From Gemmatimonadota bacterium (GTDB lineage Bacteria > Gemmatimonadota > Gemmatimonadetes > Gemmatimonadales > GWC2-71-9), in assembly GCA_003222135.1 (NCBI GenBank), contig QHUM01000060.1:1-43970 (forward strand): 43,970 bases of DNA, in the 5' to 3' direction. Position numbers and translations under genes: made by a program. The notes under the pieces are model-generated. The model was given only the letters and a program-made list of their open reading frames with translations, did not search any database and was not told the DNA's origin. Shown here one piece after another: positions 1 through 10,149 of this stretch (position 1 is its first letter; each line of letters opens with the position of its first letter).

Positions 1-437
1 AGCAATACGACATCAAGGTCGCCATCCACAACCACGGGCCGGAAGACAAGCGGTTCCCGTCCCCGTACGACGCGCTGAAGCACGTGAAGACCATGGACCG
101 GCGGATGGGACTGTGCATCGACATCGGGCACACCGTGCGCACCGGCACCGACGTCGTACAGGCCGTGGCGGACGCGGGGCCGCGGCTCCTCGACATGCAC
201 GCCAAGGATTTGCGCGATTTGACGGCGAAAGCGAGCCAGTGCATCGTCGGCGAGGGAGCGCTCCCGATCGCCCAGATCTTCCAGCAGCTCCAGGCGATCG
301 GCTATCGCGGGTACGTCAACCTCGAGTACGAGATCGACGCCGACGACCCGCTGCCGGGGATGAAGCAGTCGTTCGCCTACATGCGCGGCGCGCTCGCCGG
401 GCTGTCCGCCGCGGGCCGCGCTCGCCCACACTCTTGA
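1..437 (+). CDS. Sugar phosphate isomerase/epimerase (TIM barrel), 3' part
   Basis: The reading frame is open from base 3 and the start lies outside the window; about 144 C-terminal codons are visible. The sequence matches the xylose-isomerase-like TIM-barrel family. An HNHGPED stretch lies near the left edge, CIDIGHT carries a metal-binding Asp and His, then come DMHAKD and a C-terminal NLEYEI Glu strand. Family members isomerise or epimerise sugars or keto-sugars using a divalent metal bound by Glu, Asp and His. The gene is followed after 14 bp by a Gfo/Idh/MocA oxidoreductase, the usual partnership in sugar catabolic operons. A role in epimerising or isomerising a keto-sugar intermediate is inferred. 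The substrate cannot be told. Confidence 0.88.
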   Translation, partial: QYDIKVAIHNHGPEDKRFPSPYDALKHVKTMDRRMGLCIDIGHTVRTGTDVVQAVADAGPRLLDMHAKDLRDLTAKASQCIVGEGALPIAQIFQQLQAIGYRGYVNLEYEIDADDPLPGMKQSFAYMRGALAGLSAAGRARPHS

Positions 438-440
438 CCC

Positions 441-447
441 GAGGAGG
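441..447 (+). promoter_or_regulatory. Strong Shine-Dalgarno deciding the Gfo/Idh/MocA start
   Basis: GAGGAGG lies 4-5 bp before the ATG at 452. It supports this internal ATG over upstream in-frame starts inside the preceding gene, and it places the twin-arginine motif at the protein N terminus. Confidence 0.75.
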
Positions 448-451
448 GGAG

Positions 452-1771
<1,320 letters not shown>

Positions 1772-1786
1772 GGAGCCGGAAAAAAC

Positions 1787-2824
1787 ATGCAGAAGGTTTG
1801 GCTGCTGCTGGGCCTGGGCCTGCCCGCCTTGGGGCACGCCCAGGCCAGTGCACCCCGCGTGGAGGTGATCGCGCATGAGGCCGACCGGCGGGTCGACGTG
1901 CTGGTCGACGGGAAGCCCTTCACCGCGTACATCTACCCGAACGCGACCACGCTCAAGAAGCCGACGCTCTACCCGCTGCGGACCGCGTCGGGGAAGCTGG
2001 TCACCCGCGGCTGGCCGCTCGAGCCCCGGCCGGGCGAGCGCGTGGACCACCCGCATCACGTCGGCCTGTGGTTCACCTACAGTGACGTGAACGGCCTCGA
2101 CTTTTGGAACAACTCGGACGCGATCCCGCCGGCGCGCGCGCCCAAGATGGGCACGATCGTGCATCGCGCGGTGCGCCGCACCGAGGGCGGAGCGGGTCAG
2201 GGCATGCTGGAGGTGACGGCGGAATGGGTGGATCACGGGGGGACGGCTCTGCTGCGTGAAGACACCCGGTTTGTGTTCCACGCCGCGGACGGCATGCGCG
2301 GCGTGGACCGGATCACGACCCTCACGGCGCTCGGCGTGCCCGTGACCTTCACAGACGAGAAGGACGGGCTGCTCGGGCTTCGGGTGGCTCGCACGCTCGA
2401 GCAGCCCTCCAACACGGCGGAGGTCTTCACCGACGCCAACGGCCACGCGACCACCGTACCGCTGCTGAACAACGACGGCGTCACCGGTCGCTACAAAAGC
2501 TCCGAGGGCCTCGAGGGCGATTCGGTGTGGGGCACGCGTGGCCGGTGGACGATGCTGTCCGGCGTAGTCGACGGCGAACCGGTCACGCTCGCGATGCTGG
2601 ACCATCCCAGGAACGTCGGCTTCCCGACGTTTTGGCACGCGCGCGGCTACGGTCTGTTCGCGGCCAACCCACTGGGGCGGAAGGCGTTCACGAATGGCAA
2701 GGAGCAGCTGAACTTCCGGCTCGCGCCGGGGGAATCGACCACGTTCCGCCACCGCGTCCTGATCCTGTCCGGGACTGCCACGCCACAGCAGATCGAGACG
2801 TATTACCGGGATTTCACGCGGTGA
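1787..2824 (+). CDS. DUF6807 (PmoA-like) secreted protein
   Basis: This 345-residue protein has a short Sec signal peptide ending near GHAQA (about residue 20). The body matches the DUF6807/PmoA family. Recognisable segments are YIYPNATTLKKP, the RVDHPHHVGLWF His-rich block, LDFWNN and, towards the C terminus, a GFPTFWHARGYGLFAANPLG segment. The family name refers to methane oxygenase, but most members sit in plant-sugar loci next to Gfo/Idh/MocA genes and have no proven methane role. Here it lies 15 bp after such a gene and overlaps the next start (GTGA). The clustered His residues could bind a metal or sugar. The biochemical function is unknown; a periplasmic carbohydrate-related role is inferred from context. 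Confidence 0.85.
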   Translation: MQKVWLLLGLGLPALGHAQASAPRVEVIAHEADRRVDVLVDGKPFTAYIYPNATTLKKPTLYPLRTASGKLVTRGWPLEPRPGERVDHPHHVGLWFTYSDVNGLDFWNNSDAIPPARAPKMGTIVHRAVRRTEGGAGQGMLEVTAEWVDHGGTALLREDTRFVFHAADGMRGVDRITTLTALGVPVTFTDEKDGLLGLRVARTLEQPSNTAEVFTDANGHATTVPLLNNDGVTGRYKSSEGLEGDSVWGTRGRWTMLSGVVDGEPVTLAMLDHPRNVGFPTFWHARGYGLFAANPLGRKAFTNGKEQLNFRLAPGESTTFRHRVLILSGTATPQQIETYYRDFTR

Positions 2825-4377
2825 CGGCCGTGCCCCAGGCGGTCAAAATCCACCCGGCCGACAACGTCGTGGTGGCGGTCCGGCCGCTCGTGGCGGGGTG
2901 CGAGGTCGTGGTCGACGACGACGCGGTCGTGCTGCGCGACGCCGTGCCCGCCGGCCACAAGATCGCCATCCGGACGGTCGAGCCGGGCGAGCCCGTGGTG
3001 AAGTACGGCTTCCCGATCGGCGTGGCGACGGCGGCCATCCCACCGGGCGCCTGGGTCCACACCCACAACCTCAAGACGTGCCTCGACGGGGTCGAGGAGT
3101 ACCGGTACCAGCCTGCGGGCGTAGGGGTGCGGCATGCCGCGCCCCTCCCTCCGGGAGCCCTCGACGGTCAGCGGGCAACGCCCACTTTCGCGGGCTACCG
3201 GCGACGCAACGGGCGGGTCGGCACGCGCAACGAGGTGTGGATCCTCAACACGGTGGGTTGTGTGAACCACGCCGCCGAGCAGATCGGGCGCACCGGAGCC
3301 GCGCGGTTCGCCGGCCGGATCGACGGGGTCTTCAGCTTCTCGCATCCGTACGGCTGCAGCCAGCTCGGCGACGACCTGCAGAACACCCAGCGCATCCTGG
3401 CCGGCCTGCTGCGCCATCCCAACGCGGGGGGCGTGCTGGTGCTGGGCCTGGGTTGCGAGAACAACCAGCTCGACGAGCTGCTGCGCATCGCCGGAGATGT
3501 CGACCGCGAGCGGCTGCGGTTCTTCAATTCGCAGGAAGTGTCCGACGAGATCGAGGCAGGACTCGAGGGCCTGGCGGACCTGGTGGAGATCGTGGAGCGC
3601 GACAAGCGGGAAGCGTGCCCGGCCTCCGATCTCATCCTCGGTCACAAGTGCGGCGGGTCGGACGGCTTGAGCGGCATCACCGCCAACCCGCTCGTCGGGC
3701 GTATCGCCGACCGGCTCACCGCCCTGGGCGGCGACGTGATCCTCACCGAAGTACCGGAGATGTTCGGGGCCGAGCGGCTGCTCATGAACCGCGCGGCCGG
3801 AGAGGCGGTCTTCCGGGACGTCGTCGCGCTGGTGAACGATTTCAAGAGGTATCTGCTTCGTCACAAGCGGCCGATCTACGAAAACCCGTCCCCCGGCAAT
3901 ACCGCCGGCGGGCTCACGACGCTCGAGGAGAAGTCGCTGGGGGCGGTACAGAAGGGCGGGCGGGCCCCGGTGACGCAGGTGCTGCGCTATGGTGAGGTCG
4001 CGGCGTCGGGGGGAGGGGGGACGCGGAACGGCGCGGGCCTGTCCCTGCTCGAGTCGCCGGGGAACGATGGGGTGTCGTCGACGGCGCTCGTGGCGAGCGG
4101 TGCCACGCTGCTGCTCTTCACGACCGGGCGCGGCACCCCGCTCGGCTTCCCGGTGCCGACGCTCAAGATCTCGTCCAATACTGAGATCGCGGTGAAGAAG
4201 CCGCACTGGATCGACTTCAACGCCGGTGTGCTGCTCGATGGCACCGCCACCATGGACCGGCTCGAAGAGGACTTGTTCGCGCTGATCCTCGACGTGGCGT
4301 CCGGACGGGCCCTCGCGAACAACGAGAAGTACGGCTACCGTGAGATCGCTATATGGAAGGAAGGGGTCACCCTGTGA
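2821..4377 (+). CDS. uxaA: Altronate dehydratase (UxaA type)
   Basis: The product is 518 residues from the GTG at 2821, which overlaps the previous stop as GTGA; an in-frame GTG at 2830 is an alternative. Residues about 1-95 form the SAF domain (KIHPADNVVVAV to HTHNLKT). The dehydratase body follows with GYRRRNGRVGTRNEVW, SHPYGCSQLGDD, GLGCENN, GHKCGGSDGLSG and EVPEMFGAE. The conserved Cys and His residues fit the Fe(II)-dependent UxaA/GarD family. The reaction expected is D-altronate to 2-keto-3-deoxygluconate plus water in galacturonate breakdown, in the cytoplasm. Length matches E. coli UxaA (about 495). GarD (galactarate dehydratase) activity cannot be excluded. uxaC in the same cluster supports hexuronate catabolism. 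Confidence 0.9.
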   Translation: MTAVPQAVKIHPADNVVVAVRPLVAGCEVVVDDDAVVLRDAVPAGHKIAIRTVEPGEPVVKYGFPIGVATAAIPPGAWVHTHNLKTCLDGVEEYRYQPAGVGVRHAAPLPPGALDGQRATPTFAGYRRRNGRVGTRNEVWILNTVGCVNHAAEQIGRTGAARFAGRIDGVFSFSHPYGCSQLGDDLQNTQRILAGLLRHPNAGGVLVLGLGCENNQLDELLRIAGDVDRERLRFFNSQEVSDEIEAGLEGLADLVEIVERDKREACPASDLILGHKCGGSDGLSGITANPLVGRIADRLTALGGDVILTEVPEMFGAERLLMNRAAGEAVFRDVVALVNDFKRYLLRHKRPIYENPSPGNTAGGLTTLEEKSLGAVQKGGRAPVTQVLRYGEVAASGGGGTRNGAGLSLLESPGNDGVSSTALVASGATLLLFTTGRGTPLGFPVPTLKISSNTEIAVKKPHWIDFNAGVLLDGTATMDRLEEDLFALILDVASGRALANNEKYGYREIAIWKEGVTL

Positions 4378-4958
4378 ACCGTGCTACGATCAGTCGCCGT
4401 CGCGCCCTGCAACAGGTGGCGCTGCTCTTGGGCGGCGCGCTTTCCGCTCCGACGGTCGCGGGCGTCTGCAGCACGGCGACGCGGCGCGCGTGGGCCGCGT
4501 CGCCCGCGTGGGCGCCGCGGACGCTGAGCGCGGCCCAGCTGGAGCTCGTTGCCACCCTCACCGAGCACATCATTCCGCAGACGGAGACACCGGGCGCGCG
4601 CGCGGCCGGCGTGCACCGCTTCGTCGATACGCTGCTCACCGACCACTACCCGACCGTGGAGCGAGACCGGTTCCTGGCGGGCCTCGCAGCGGTGGACGCG
4701 CAGGCGCGGTCGCGGTACGGAAAGGCGTTCGTGGAGTCCGCGACCGGGCAACAGGTGGCACTGCTCCGCGAGCTGGACGCGGCGGCGTACGCAGCGACCA
4801 GAGGAGACGATGCCTGGTTCTTCCGCCGCATGAAGGAGCTGACGCTCGTCGGCTATTACACATCGGAGATCGGCGCCATGCAGGAGCTGCACGTGAGCCC
4901 CTTCGGGGCGTACCGCGGCGATATCCCCTACACCGCAGTCGGGCGGGCCTGGGCATGA
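4374..4958 (+). CDS. Gluconate 2-dehydrogenase subunit 3 family, Tat-exported small subunit
   Basis: The product is 194 residues from the GTG at 4374, which overlaps the uxaA stop and follows a GGAAGGAAGGGG run; an ATG at 4353 is possible but would overlap more. The N terminus carries a Tat motif (SRRRALQQV) and a hydrophobic stretch, then LSAAQLELVATLTEHIIPQTETPGA, the hallmark of the subunit-3 family. In this family the small subunit carries the Tat signal and brings the cofactor-loaded GMC flavoprotein across the membrane. It overlaps the GMC gene by ATGA, so the two should be made in equal amounts. Closest functional analogies are gluconate 2-dehydrogenase and glucoside 3-dehydrogenase (LacB type). 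Confidence 0.9.
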   Translation: MNRATISRRRALQQVALLLGGALSAPTVAGVCSTATRRAWAASPAWAPRTLSAAQLELVATLTEHIIPQTETPGARAAGVHRFVDTLLTDHYPTVERDRFLAGLAAVDAQARSRYGKAFVESATGQQVALLRELDAAAYAATRGDDAWFFRRMKELTLVGYYTSEIGAMQELHVSPFGAYRGDIPYTAVGRAWA

Positions 4959-6658
4959 TCACCTACGACGCGATCGTAATCGGGTCCGGCATCACGGGCG
5001 GCTGGGCCGCGAAGGAGCTCACCGAGAAGGGGCTCGAGACGCTGGTGATCGAGCGCGGTCGCAACGTCGAGCACCGCAAGGACTACGTCACCGAGCACAA
5101 GCCCAGCTGGGAGTTCCCGTTGCGCAACGCGCGGCTGGCGGTGGGGACGCAAGGCGCCGAGCAGTACCCGATCCAGGCGCGCACGGGTCAATTCCACGAA
5201 TCGGTGAAGCACTTCTTCATTAAGGATCACCGCAATCCCTACGTCGAGGACAAGCCGTTCACCTGGATTCAGGGGGACCAGGTCGGCGGGAAGTCGCTGA
5301 TTTGGGGGCGCCAGGTGTACCGCTGGAGCGACCTCGATTTCGAGGCGAACCTGCGCGACGGCCATGGCGTCGACTGGCCGATCCGCTACGCCGACGTGGC
5401 ACCCTGGTACAGCTACGTGGAGCGCTTCATCGGCGTGAGCGGGGAGAAGCTCGGCCTGCCGCAGCTCCCGGACGGCGAGTTCCAGCCGCCGATGGAGATG
5501 AACGCGGGCGAGAAGTTCGTGAAGGCGGGGCTCGAGCGCGCCTTCCCCGACCGCCGGCTCACGATTGGCCGCGTGGCGATCCTCACCCAGGCCTTGAATG
5601 GCCGCCTGCCGTGCCATTACTGCGGCCCCTGCGAGCGGGGCTGCTCCACGGGGTCGTATTTCTCGAGCCAAGCGTCCACGCTCCCGGCCGCGCGGGCCAC
5701 CGGGCGGCTCACCATCGTCCCGGACAGCGTGGTACACTCGCTCATCTACGACGCAGCCAAGCACCGGATCACCGGGGTGCGCGTCGTGGACACCACGACG
5801 AAGCAGACGCGCGAGTACGCGGGCCGACTGGTCTTCCTGTGCGCCTCGACGCTCGGCACCGCCCGCGTGCTGCTCAACTCCAAGTCGCCCAGCTTCCCGA
5901 ACGGCCTCGCCAACTCGAGCGGGGTGCTCGGACACTATCTGATGGACCACCATTTCCGCGTGGGCGCGAGCGGGGCGATCGAGGGGCTGCTGGACCACTA
6001 CTACCAGGGCAACCGCCCCAACGGCATCTACGTCCCGCGGTTCCGCAACCTGGGGGACGACGCGTCGCGCCGCGGCGACTACGTGCGCGGGTTCGGCTAT
6101 CAGGGCGGCGCGAGCCGCCAAGGCTGGGCACGGGGCGGCGGCGAGCCCGGGTTCGGCGTCGAGCTGAAACGCAAGCTGCACGACCCGGGGCGCTGGTCGA
6201 TGGGCATGACCGGGTTCGGCGAGTGCCTGCCGCGCGAGGACAACTACGCCGCGCTCTCGGACCAAACCGACGAGTTCGGGATCCCGGTGCTCCGCATTCA
6301 CTGCACGTGGGGCGACAACGAGCTCGCCATGCGGAAGGACATGGCCGCGTCGGCCGCCGAAATGCTCGAGGCCGCGGGGGTCAAGGACGTGCGTACCTAT
6401 GACGCCAATCGAGAGGACGGCCTCGGCGCCGAGCCGGGGCTGGGCATCCATGAGATGGGCACGGCCCGGATGGGACGCGATCCCAAGACCTCGGTCTTGA
6501 ACGCGTACAACCAGGCGCACGATGTCCCCAACCTGTTCGTGACCGACGGCGCCTGCATGGCCAGCTCGTCGTGCGTCAATCCCTCGATCACGTACATGGC
6601 GCTCACCGCGCGCGCCTGCGACTATGCCGTGGCGGAGTCGAAGCGCGGCAACCTGTGA
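4955..6658 (+). CDS. GMC oxidoreductase, flavoprotein subunit of a periplasmic sugar dehydrogenase
   Basis: The product is 567 residues from the ATG at 4955. The FAD-binding GSGITGG lies at residues 10-16. A Cys cluster of form CxxCxxCxxxC sits at C220, C223, C226 and C230 and could ligate an Fe-S centre. The GMC C-terminal part carries the IHEMGTARMG segment and the SSSCVNPSIT Asn-Pro region. It has no signal peptide and is expected to be exported with the Tat small subunit encoded upstream. Family activities include oxidation of gluconate at C2 and of glycosides at C3. The DUF1080 and Gfo/Idh/MocA neighbours favour a glycoside 3-dehydrogenase, but this is inference. The usual cytochrome c subunit gene is absent nearby. 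Confidence 0.9.
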   Translation: MITYDAIVIGSGITGGWAAKELTEKGLETLVIERGRNVEHRKDYVTEHKPSWEFPLRNARLAVGTQGAEQYPIQARTGQFHESVKHFFIKDHRNPYVEDKPFTWIQGDQVGGKSLIWGRQVYRWSDLDFEANLRDGHGVDWPIRYADVAPWYSYVERFIGVSGEKLGLPQLPDGEFQPPMEMNAGEKFVKAGLERAFPDRRLTIGRVAILTQALNGRLPCHYCGPCERGCSTGSYFSSQASTLPAARATGRLTIVPDSVVHSLIYDAAKHRITGVRVVDTTTKQTREYAGRLVFLCASTLGTARVLLNSKSPSFPNGLANSSGVLGHYLMDHHFRVGASGAIEGLLDHYYQGNRPNGIYVPRFRNLGDDASRRGDYVRGFGYQGGASRQGWARGGGEPGFGVELKRKLHDPGRWSMGMTGFGECLPREDNYAALSDQTDEFGIPVLRIHCTWGDNELAMRKDMAASAAEMLEAAGVKDVRTYDANREDGLGAEPGLGIHEMGTARMGRDPKTSVLNAYNQAHDVPNLFVTDGACMASSSCVNPSITYMALTARACDYAVAESKRGNL

Positions 6659-6674
6659 AGCCTTCGGAGTCGAT

Positions 6675-9600
6675 GTGATCCGCAATCGGTGGTGGCTCGT
6701 ATCTCTCGCGGCCTACGGCTCGGCGCTCGCGGCCCAGGTGCGGGACACGTCGCCCGTGCTGCGGGCGATGCACGAGGAGCTGGCGCGCTCGCTGCAGGTG
6801 CTGAAAGCGCAACCCACGCCCCCCTATTTCCTCAGCTACCAGATCACCGACCTCCAGACCGCCAGGGTCGCGGGATCGTTCGGCGCCGTCACGGCGAGCG
6901 GCGAGCGCCACCGCCGCCATCTGGATGTGGACCTGCGTGTGGGGGATTACCGTTTCGACAATACGCACGCTGTTCGAGGCGGCTTCCCCGACTTTGCAGG
7001 CTTTTTCGACTTCACCGGGGGTGTCGCCCAGATCCCGATCGAGGACGACCCGGTGGCCATTCGCGCCGCCCTCTGGTATCAGACCGACCGAAAGTACAAG
7101 CGCGCCGTCGAGCGGTTGACCCGGGTGCGGGCCAATGCGGCGGTGAAGGTCGCCGCGGAGGATTCCTCCCCCGACCTCTCCCGCGAGCCGCCCGAACGGT
7201 ATGTCGAGGTTCCCGTTCGCGTCGCCGTCGATCGGCACCAGTGGGAACAGAAGATCAGGAAGTACACGGCACCCTTCGCGCGGTCCGCCGACATCTACGA
7301 CGCTCGGGCGACCTTCGAGGCTACGGTCGAGACCCGATGGTACGTGAACAGCGAGGGCAGTGAGATCCAGACCTCGCAGCCCGTGTATCGTCTACGTATC
7401 GCCGCATTCGCCAAAGCAGCCGATGGCATGGAGCTGCCCCGCTACGAGTCGTTCTTCGCGCTCACGCCCGACGGGTTGCCGGACGATCGCGCCGTGCTGC
7501 AGGCCGTGGAGCAGATGATGGCCGACCTGCTCGCGCTCCGTCGGGCGCCGACGATCGAGCCGTACACGGGCCCGGCCATCCTCTCCGGACGCGCCAGCGC
7601 GGTGTTCTTCCACGAGGTATTCGGACACCGCATCGAAGGGCACCGTCAAAAACGCGAACAGGAAGGGCAGACGTTCAAGCGGAAGGTGAATGAGTCCATA
7701 CTGCCGGCCGGATTCTCGGTCTACTCCGACCCGACGCTGCGTCGCGTCGGCGCGACTGACCTCGCCGGGTTCTACCAATACGACGATGAGGGGGTTCGGG
7801 CGCGTCGTGTGCCGGTCGTCGAGCGCGGAATTTTGAAAACCTTCCTGATGTCACGATCCCCGATCGAGGGGTTCGCCCGCTCCAACGGACACGGCCGACG
7901 ACAGGTGGGCTTCACGCCGGTCGCGCGTCAGTCGAACCTGATCGTCGAGGCGGTCGAGCCTCGCACGCGGGCGCAGCTCAAGCAAATGCTCATCGAGCAG
8001 CTCACCCGTGACCACAAGCCGTTCGGCCTCTTCTTCGACGACATCGAGGGCGGCTTCACGATCACGGGACGCGGCTTCCCGAATGCCTTCGACGTGTTGC
8101 CCGTCATGGTCTACCGGGTATTTCCCGACGGACGGGAAGAACTGGTCCGAGGCGTGGATTTCATCGGCACGCCGCTCACCGTCTTTAGCCGGCTCGCGGC
8201 AGCGGACGATCATGTCGAGGTGTTCAACGGACTGTGCGGCGCCGAATCGGGATTCGTGCCGGTGTCTGCGGTATCGCCCGGCATGCTCGTCTCCCAGGTC
8301 GAAGTGCAGAAGAAGCCGAAGTCTCAGGAGCGGTCGCCGATTCTCGCCGCGCCGGCCGGCTGGGGTCCCGGAACCGCCCCGGCGCCGGGCGAGGCGGTGT
8401 CGCGGGCGATGCGCGACGAGCTCGCGCGTTCCATGGCCGAGCTACGCCTCGACACGCTCCCCAAGCCGTACTTCATCGCCTACCGCGTAGACGAAATCGA
8501 GCGCGCCGAAGCCGCGGCCACGCTCGGCAGTCTGCTGCACAGCGACGGCGGTCGTGCGCGGCGACTGACTGTGGAATTGCGCGTGGGAGACTACGCGTTC
8601 GACAACACCAACTTCATGGGGCTACCGACCGGGCGATCGAGACTCGTGTCCGGATTCGGTGGGCTGGTCGAGCTACCGCTCGACGACGACTATGGGGTGA
8701 TCCGCCGTCAGCTGTGGCTCGCCACGGACGGTGCCTATAAGGAAGCCGTGGAGCAGCTGTCGCAGAAACGGGCGGCCCTCGAAAGCCGGACCCGCTCGGA
8801 CTACGTTCCCGACCTGAGCAAGGAGGACGTGGCCACCGTGCGGGATGAAGCGTCTGCCCCGCCGGTCGAGCGGAGCGGCGGCGAATCCTTGGTCCGGAGT
8901 CTGTCCGCCGTGTTCCGGGCCGCGCCCGACCTGTACAGCACTAGCGTCGAATGGACCGGCGGGACCGTCCGTACGTCGTACGTGAATAGCGAGGGGACGT
9001 CGTTTGTCCGGACGTCGCCATGGACCGCTCTGCGCGTGCAGGCGAGCACGCAGGCGACCGACGGAATGCCGCTCACCGATGTGGTAGCGGAGGACGGCGC
9101 CGTGCCGGCTGATCTCCCGCCGCGCGACGAGCTCTCGGGTGAGGTGAGGCAGTTGGTGACTCGGCTCGAGCGGTTGCGCCAGGCACGGCGGGCGGAGACC
9201 TACAACGGACCAGTGCTGTTCGAAGGACAGGCGGCGGCGGAGCTCGTCAACCAGGTGTTGGCGCCGCGGCTCGTCGCCTCCCGCCGCCCGGTCTCGGACA
9301 ACCCCATGTTCGAGGGGTTTGCGACCCACTTCGAGAATCCGCTGCTTGACCAGATCGGCGGACGGGTCCTGCCGAAGTTCCTCAGCGTGACGGATAACCC
9401 GAGCAGCGGAACCTATCGGAGTCGCTTCCTCGCCGGCCACCAGGTGGATGACGATGGCGTCCCCGCGCGCGAGACCAAGCTCGTGGAGCATGGCATCTTG
9501 ACGACCCTCCTGACGACACGCGTACCGGTCCGGGGCATCTCGCGCAGCACCGGGAGTCGCCGTGGAGACGGACCCGCCGTGAGCAACCTGCTGATCACCA

Positions 9601-10133
9601 CCGATAGCGGGCTCACCGACGCAGAGCTCAAGCAGCGCCTGCTCAGGCTCGCCGCGGAGCGCGGCAAGGCCTACGGGATTATCGTGCGACGGATCGCGAA
9701 TCCTGACCTCGGAGCGGTCGACGACCCGATGGCCTTCCTAGCCGAGATGAGCGCCGAAGCGTCCGGTGCCACCAGGCTTGCGGTGACGCTCGCAGTCAAG
9801 CTCTTTCCGGACGGCCACGAGGAGCCGATCCGGAACGCCGACGTTTCGGATTTCACCACCGCGACGTTCAAGCAGATCGTGGCCGCGTCGCAGTCGCAGA
9901 CCGTATACACGGCACCCTTCGAAGGCGGCCACGGGCGTTTCTTCGGCGCGTTTAGTGGATTCATCGGGGGCCTGTCTGAGGGCTTCGAGCCCGGACCCCA
10001 GTACACTGCGACCTACGTGGTGCCGTCGATCCTGCTCGACGACGTGTCGCTCACGCGGCCGAGCGGTGAGGCGCCCAAGTTGCCAGTGGCGAGCCCGCCA
10101 TGGGTGAAGATCCGACAGACCCGTTCATTCTGA
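6675..10133 (+). CDS. Exported tandem TldD/PmbA-like metalloprotease with one active and one degenerate copy
   Basis: From the GTG at 6675 the product is 1152 residues with a Sec signal peptide (WWLVSLAAYGSALAAQ). It is an internal duplication: the segment beginning MHEELARSL near residue 32 is repeated as MRDELARSM near residue 578, and both go on to ELRVGDY/DLRVGDY plus FDNT. Copy 1 keeps the TldD zinc motif HEVFGH (H313, E314, H318) and a Cys in NGLCGAESG (C521). In the aligned position of copy 2 the ligands are Asn, Gln and Pro, and the Cys is missing. TldD/TldE proteins form a heterodimer in which only TldD binds zinc, so this looks like a covalent TldD-TldE pair. It lies 16 bp after the GMC gene and 16 bp before the DUF1080 gene, apparently co-transcribed. 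The substrate is unknown. Confidence 0.88.
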   Translation: MIRNRWWLVSLAAYGSALAAQVRDTSPVLRAMHEELARSLQVLKAQPTPPYFLSYQITDLQTARVAGSFGAVTASGERHRRHLDVDLRVGDYRFDNTHAVRGGFPDFAGFFDFTGGVAQIPIEDDPVAIRAALWYQTDRKYKRAVERLTRVRANAAVKVAAEDSSPDLSREPPERYVEVPVRVAVDRHQWEQKIRKYTAPFARSADIYDARATFEATVETRWYVNSEGSEIQTSQPVYRLRIAAFAKAADGMELPRYESFFALTPDGLPDDRAVLQAVEQMMADLLALRRAPTIEPYTGPAILSGRASAVFFHEVFGHRIEGHRQKREQEGQTFKRKVNESILPAGFSVYSDPTLRRVGATDLAGFYQYDDEGVRARRVPVVERGILKTFLMSRSPIEGFARSNGHGRRQVGFTPVARQSNLIVEAVEPRTRAQLKQMLIEQLTRDHKPFGLFFDDIEGGFTITGRGFPNAFDVLPVMVYRVFPDGREELVRGVDFIGTPLTVFSRLAAADDHVEVFNGLCGAESGFVPVSAVSPGMLVSQVEVQKKPKSQERSPILAAPAGWGPGTAPAPGEAVSRAMRDELARSMAELRLDTLPKPYFIAYRVDEIERAEAAATLGSLLHSDGGRARRLTVELRVGDYAFDNTNFMGLPTGRSRLVSGFGGLVELPLDDDYGVIRRQLWLATDGAYKEAVEQLSQKRAALESRTRSDYVPDLSKEDVATVRDEASAPPVERSGGESLVRSLSAVFRAAPDLYSTSVEWTGGTVRTSYVNSEGTSFVRTSPWTALRVQASTQATDGMPLTDVVAEDGAVPADLPPRDELSGEVRQLVTRLERLRQARRAETYNGPVLFEGQAAAELVNQVLAPRLVASRRPVSDNPMFEGFATHFENPLLDQIGGRVLPKFLSVTDNPSSGTYRSRFLAGHQVDDDGVPARETKLVEHGILTTLLTTRVPVRGISRSTGSRRGDGPAVSNLLITTDSGLTDAELKQRLLRLAAERGKAYGIIVRRIANPDLGAVDDPMAFLAEMSAEASGATRLAVTLAVKLFPDGHEEPIRNADVSDFTTATFKQIVAASQSQTVYTAPFEGGHGRFFGAFSGFIGGLSEGFEPGPQYTATYVVPSILLDDVSLTRPSGEAPKLPVASPPWVKIRQTRSF

Positions 10134-10137
10134 TGTT

Positions 10138-10143
10138 GGAGGG
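10138..10143 (+). promoter_or_regulatory. Ribosome-binding site for the DUF1080 gene
   Basis: GGAGGG directly abuts the ATG at 10144 and leaves 6 bp before the ATG at 10150. Normal spacing favours 10150 as the start. Confidence 0.6.
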
Positions 10144-10149
10144 ATGATA

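Noticed and set aside
1787..2824. Particulate methane monooxygenase subunit, from the PmoA family label
   Set aside because: The protein is a soluble secreted DUF6807 member with no membrane helices and no pmoB or pmoC genes nearby.
2803..4206. A long minus-strand open frame opposite uxaA
   Set aside because: No domain match and Arg/His-rich composition; the plus-strand altronate dehydratase explains the frame.
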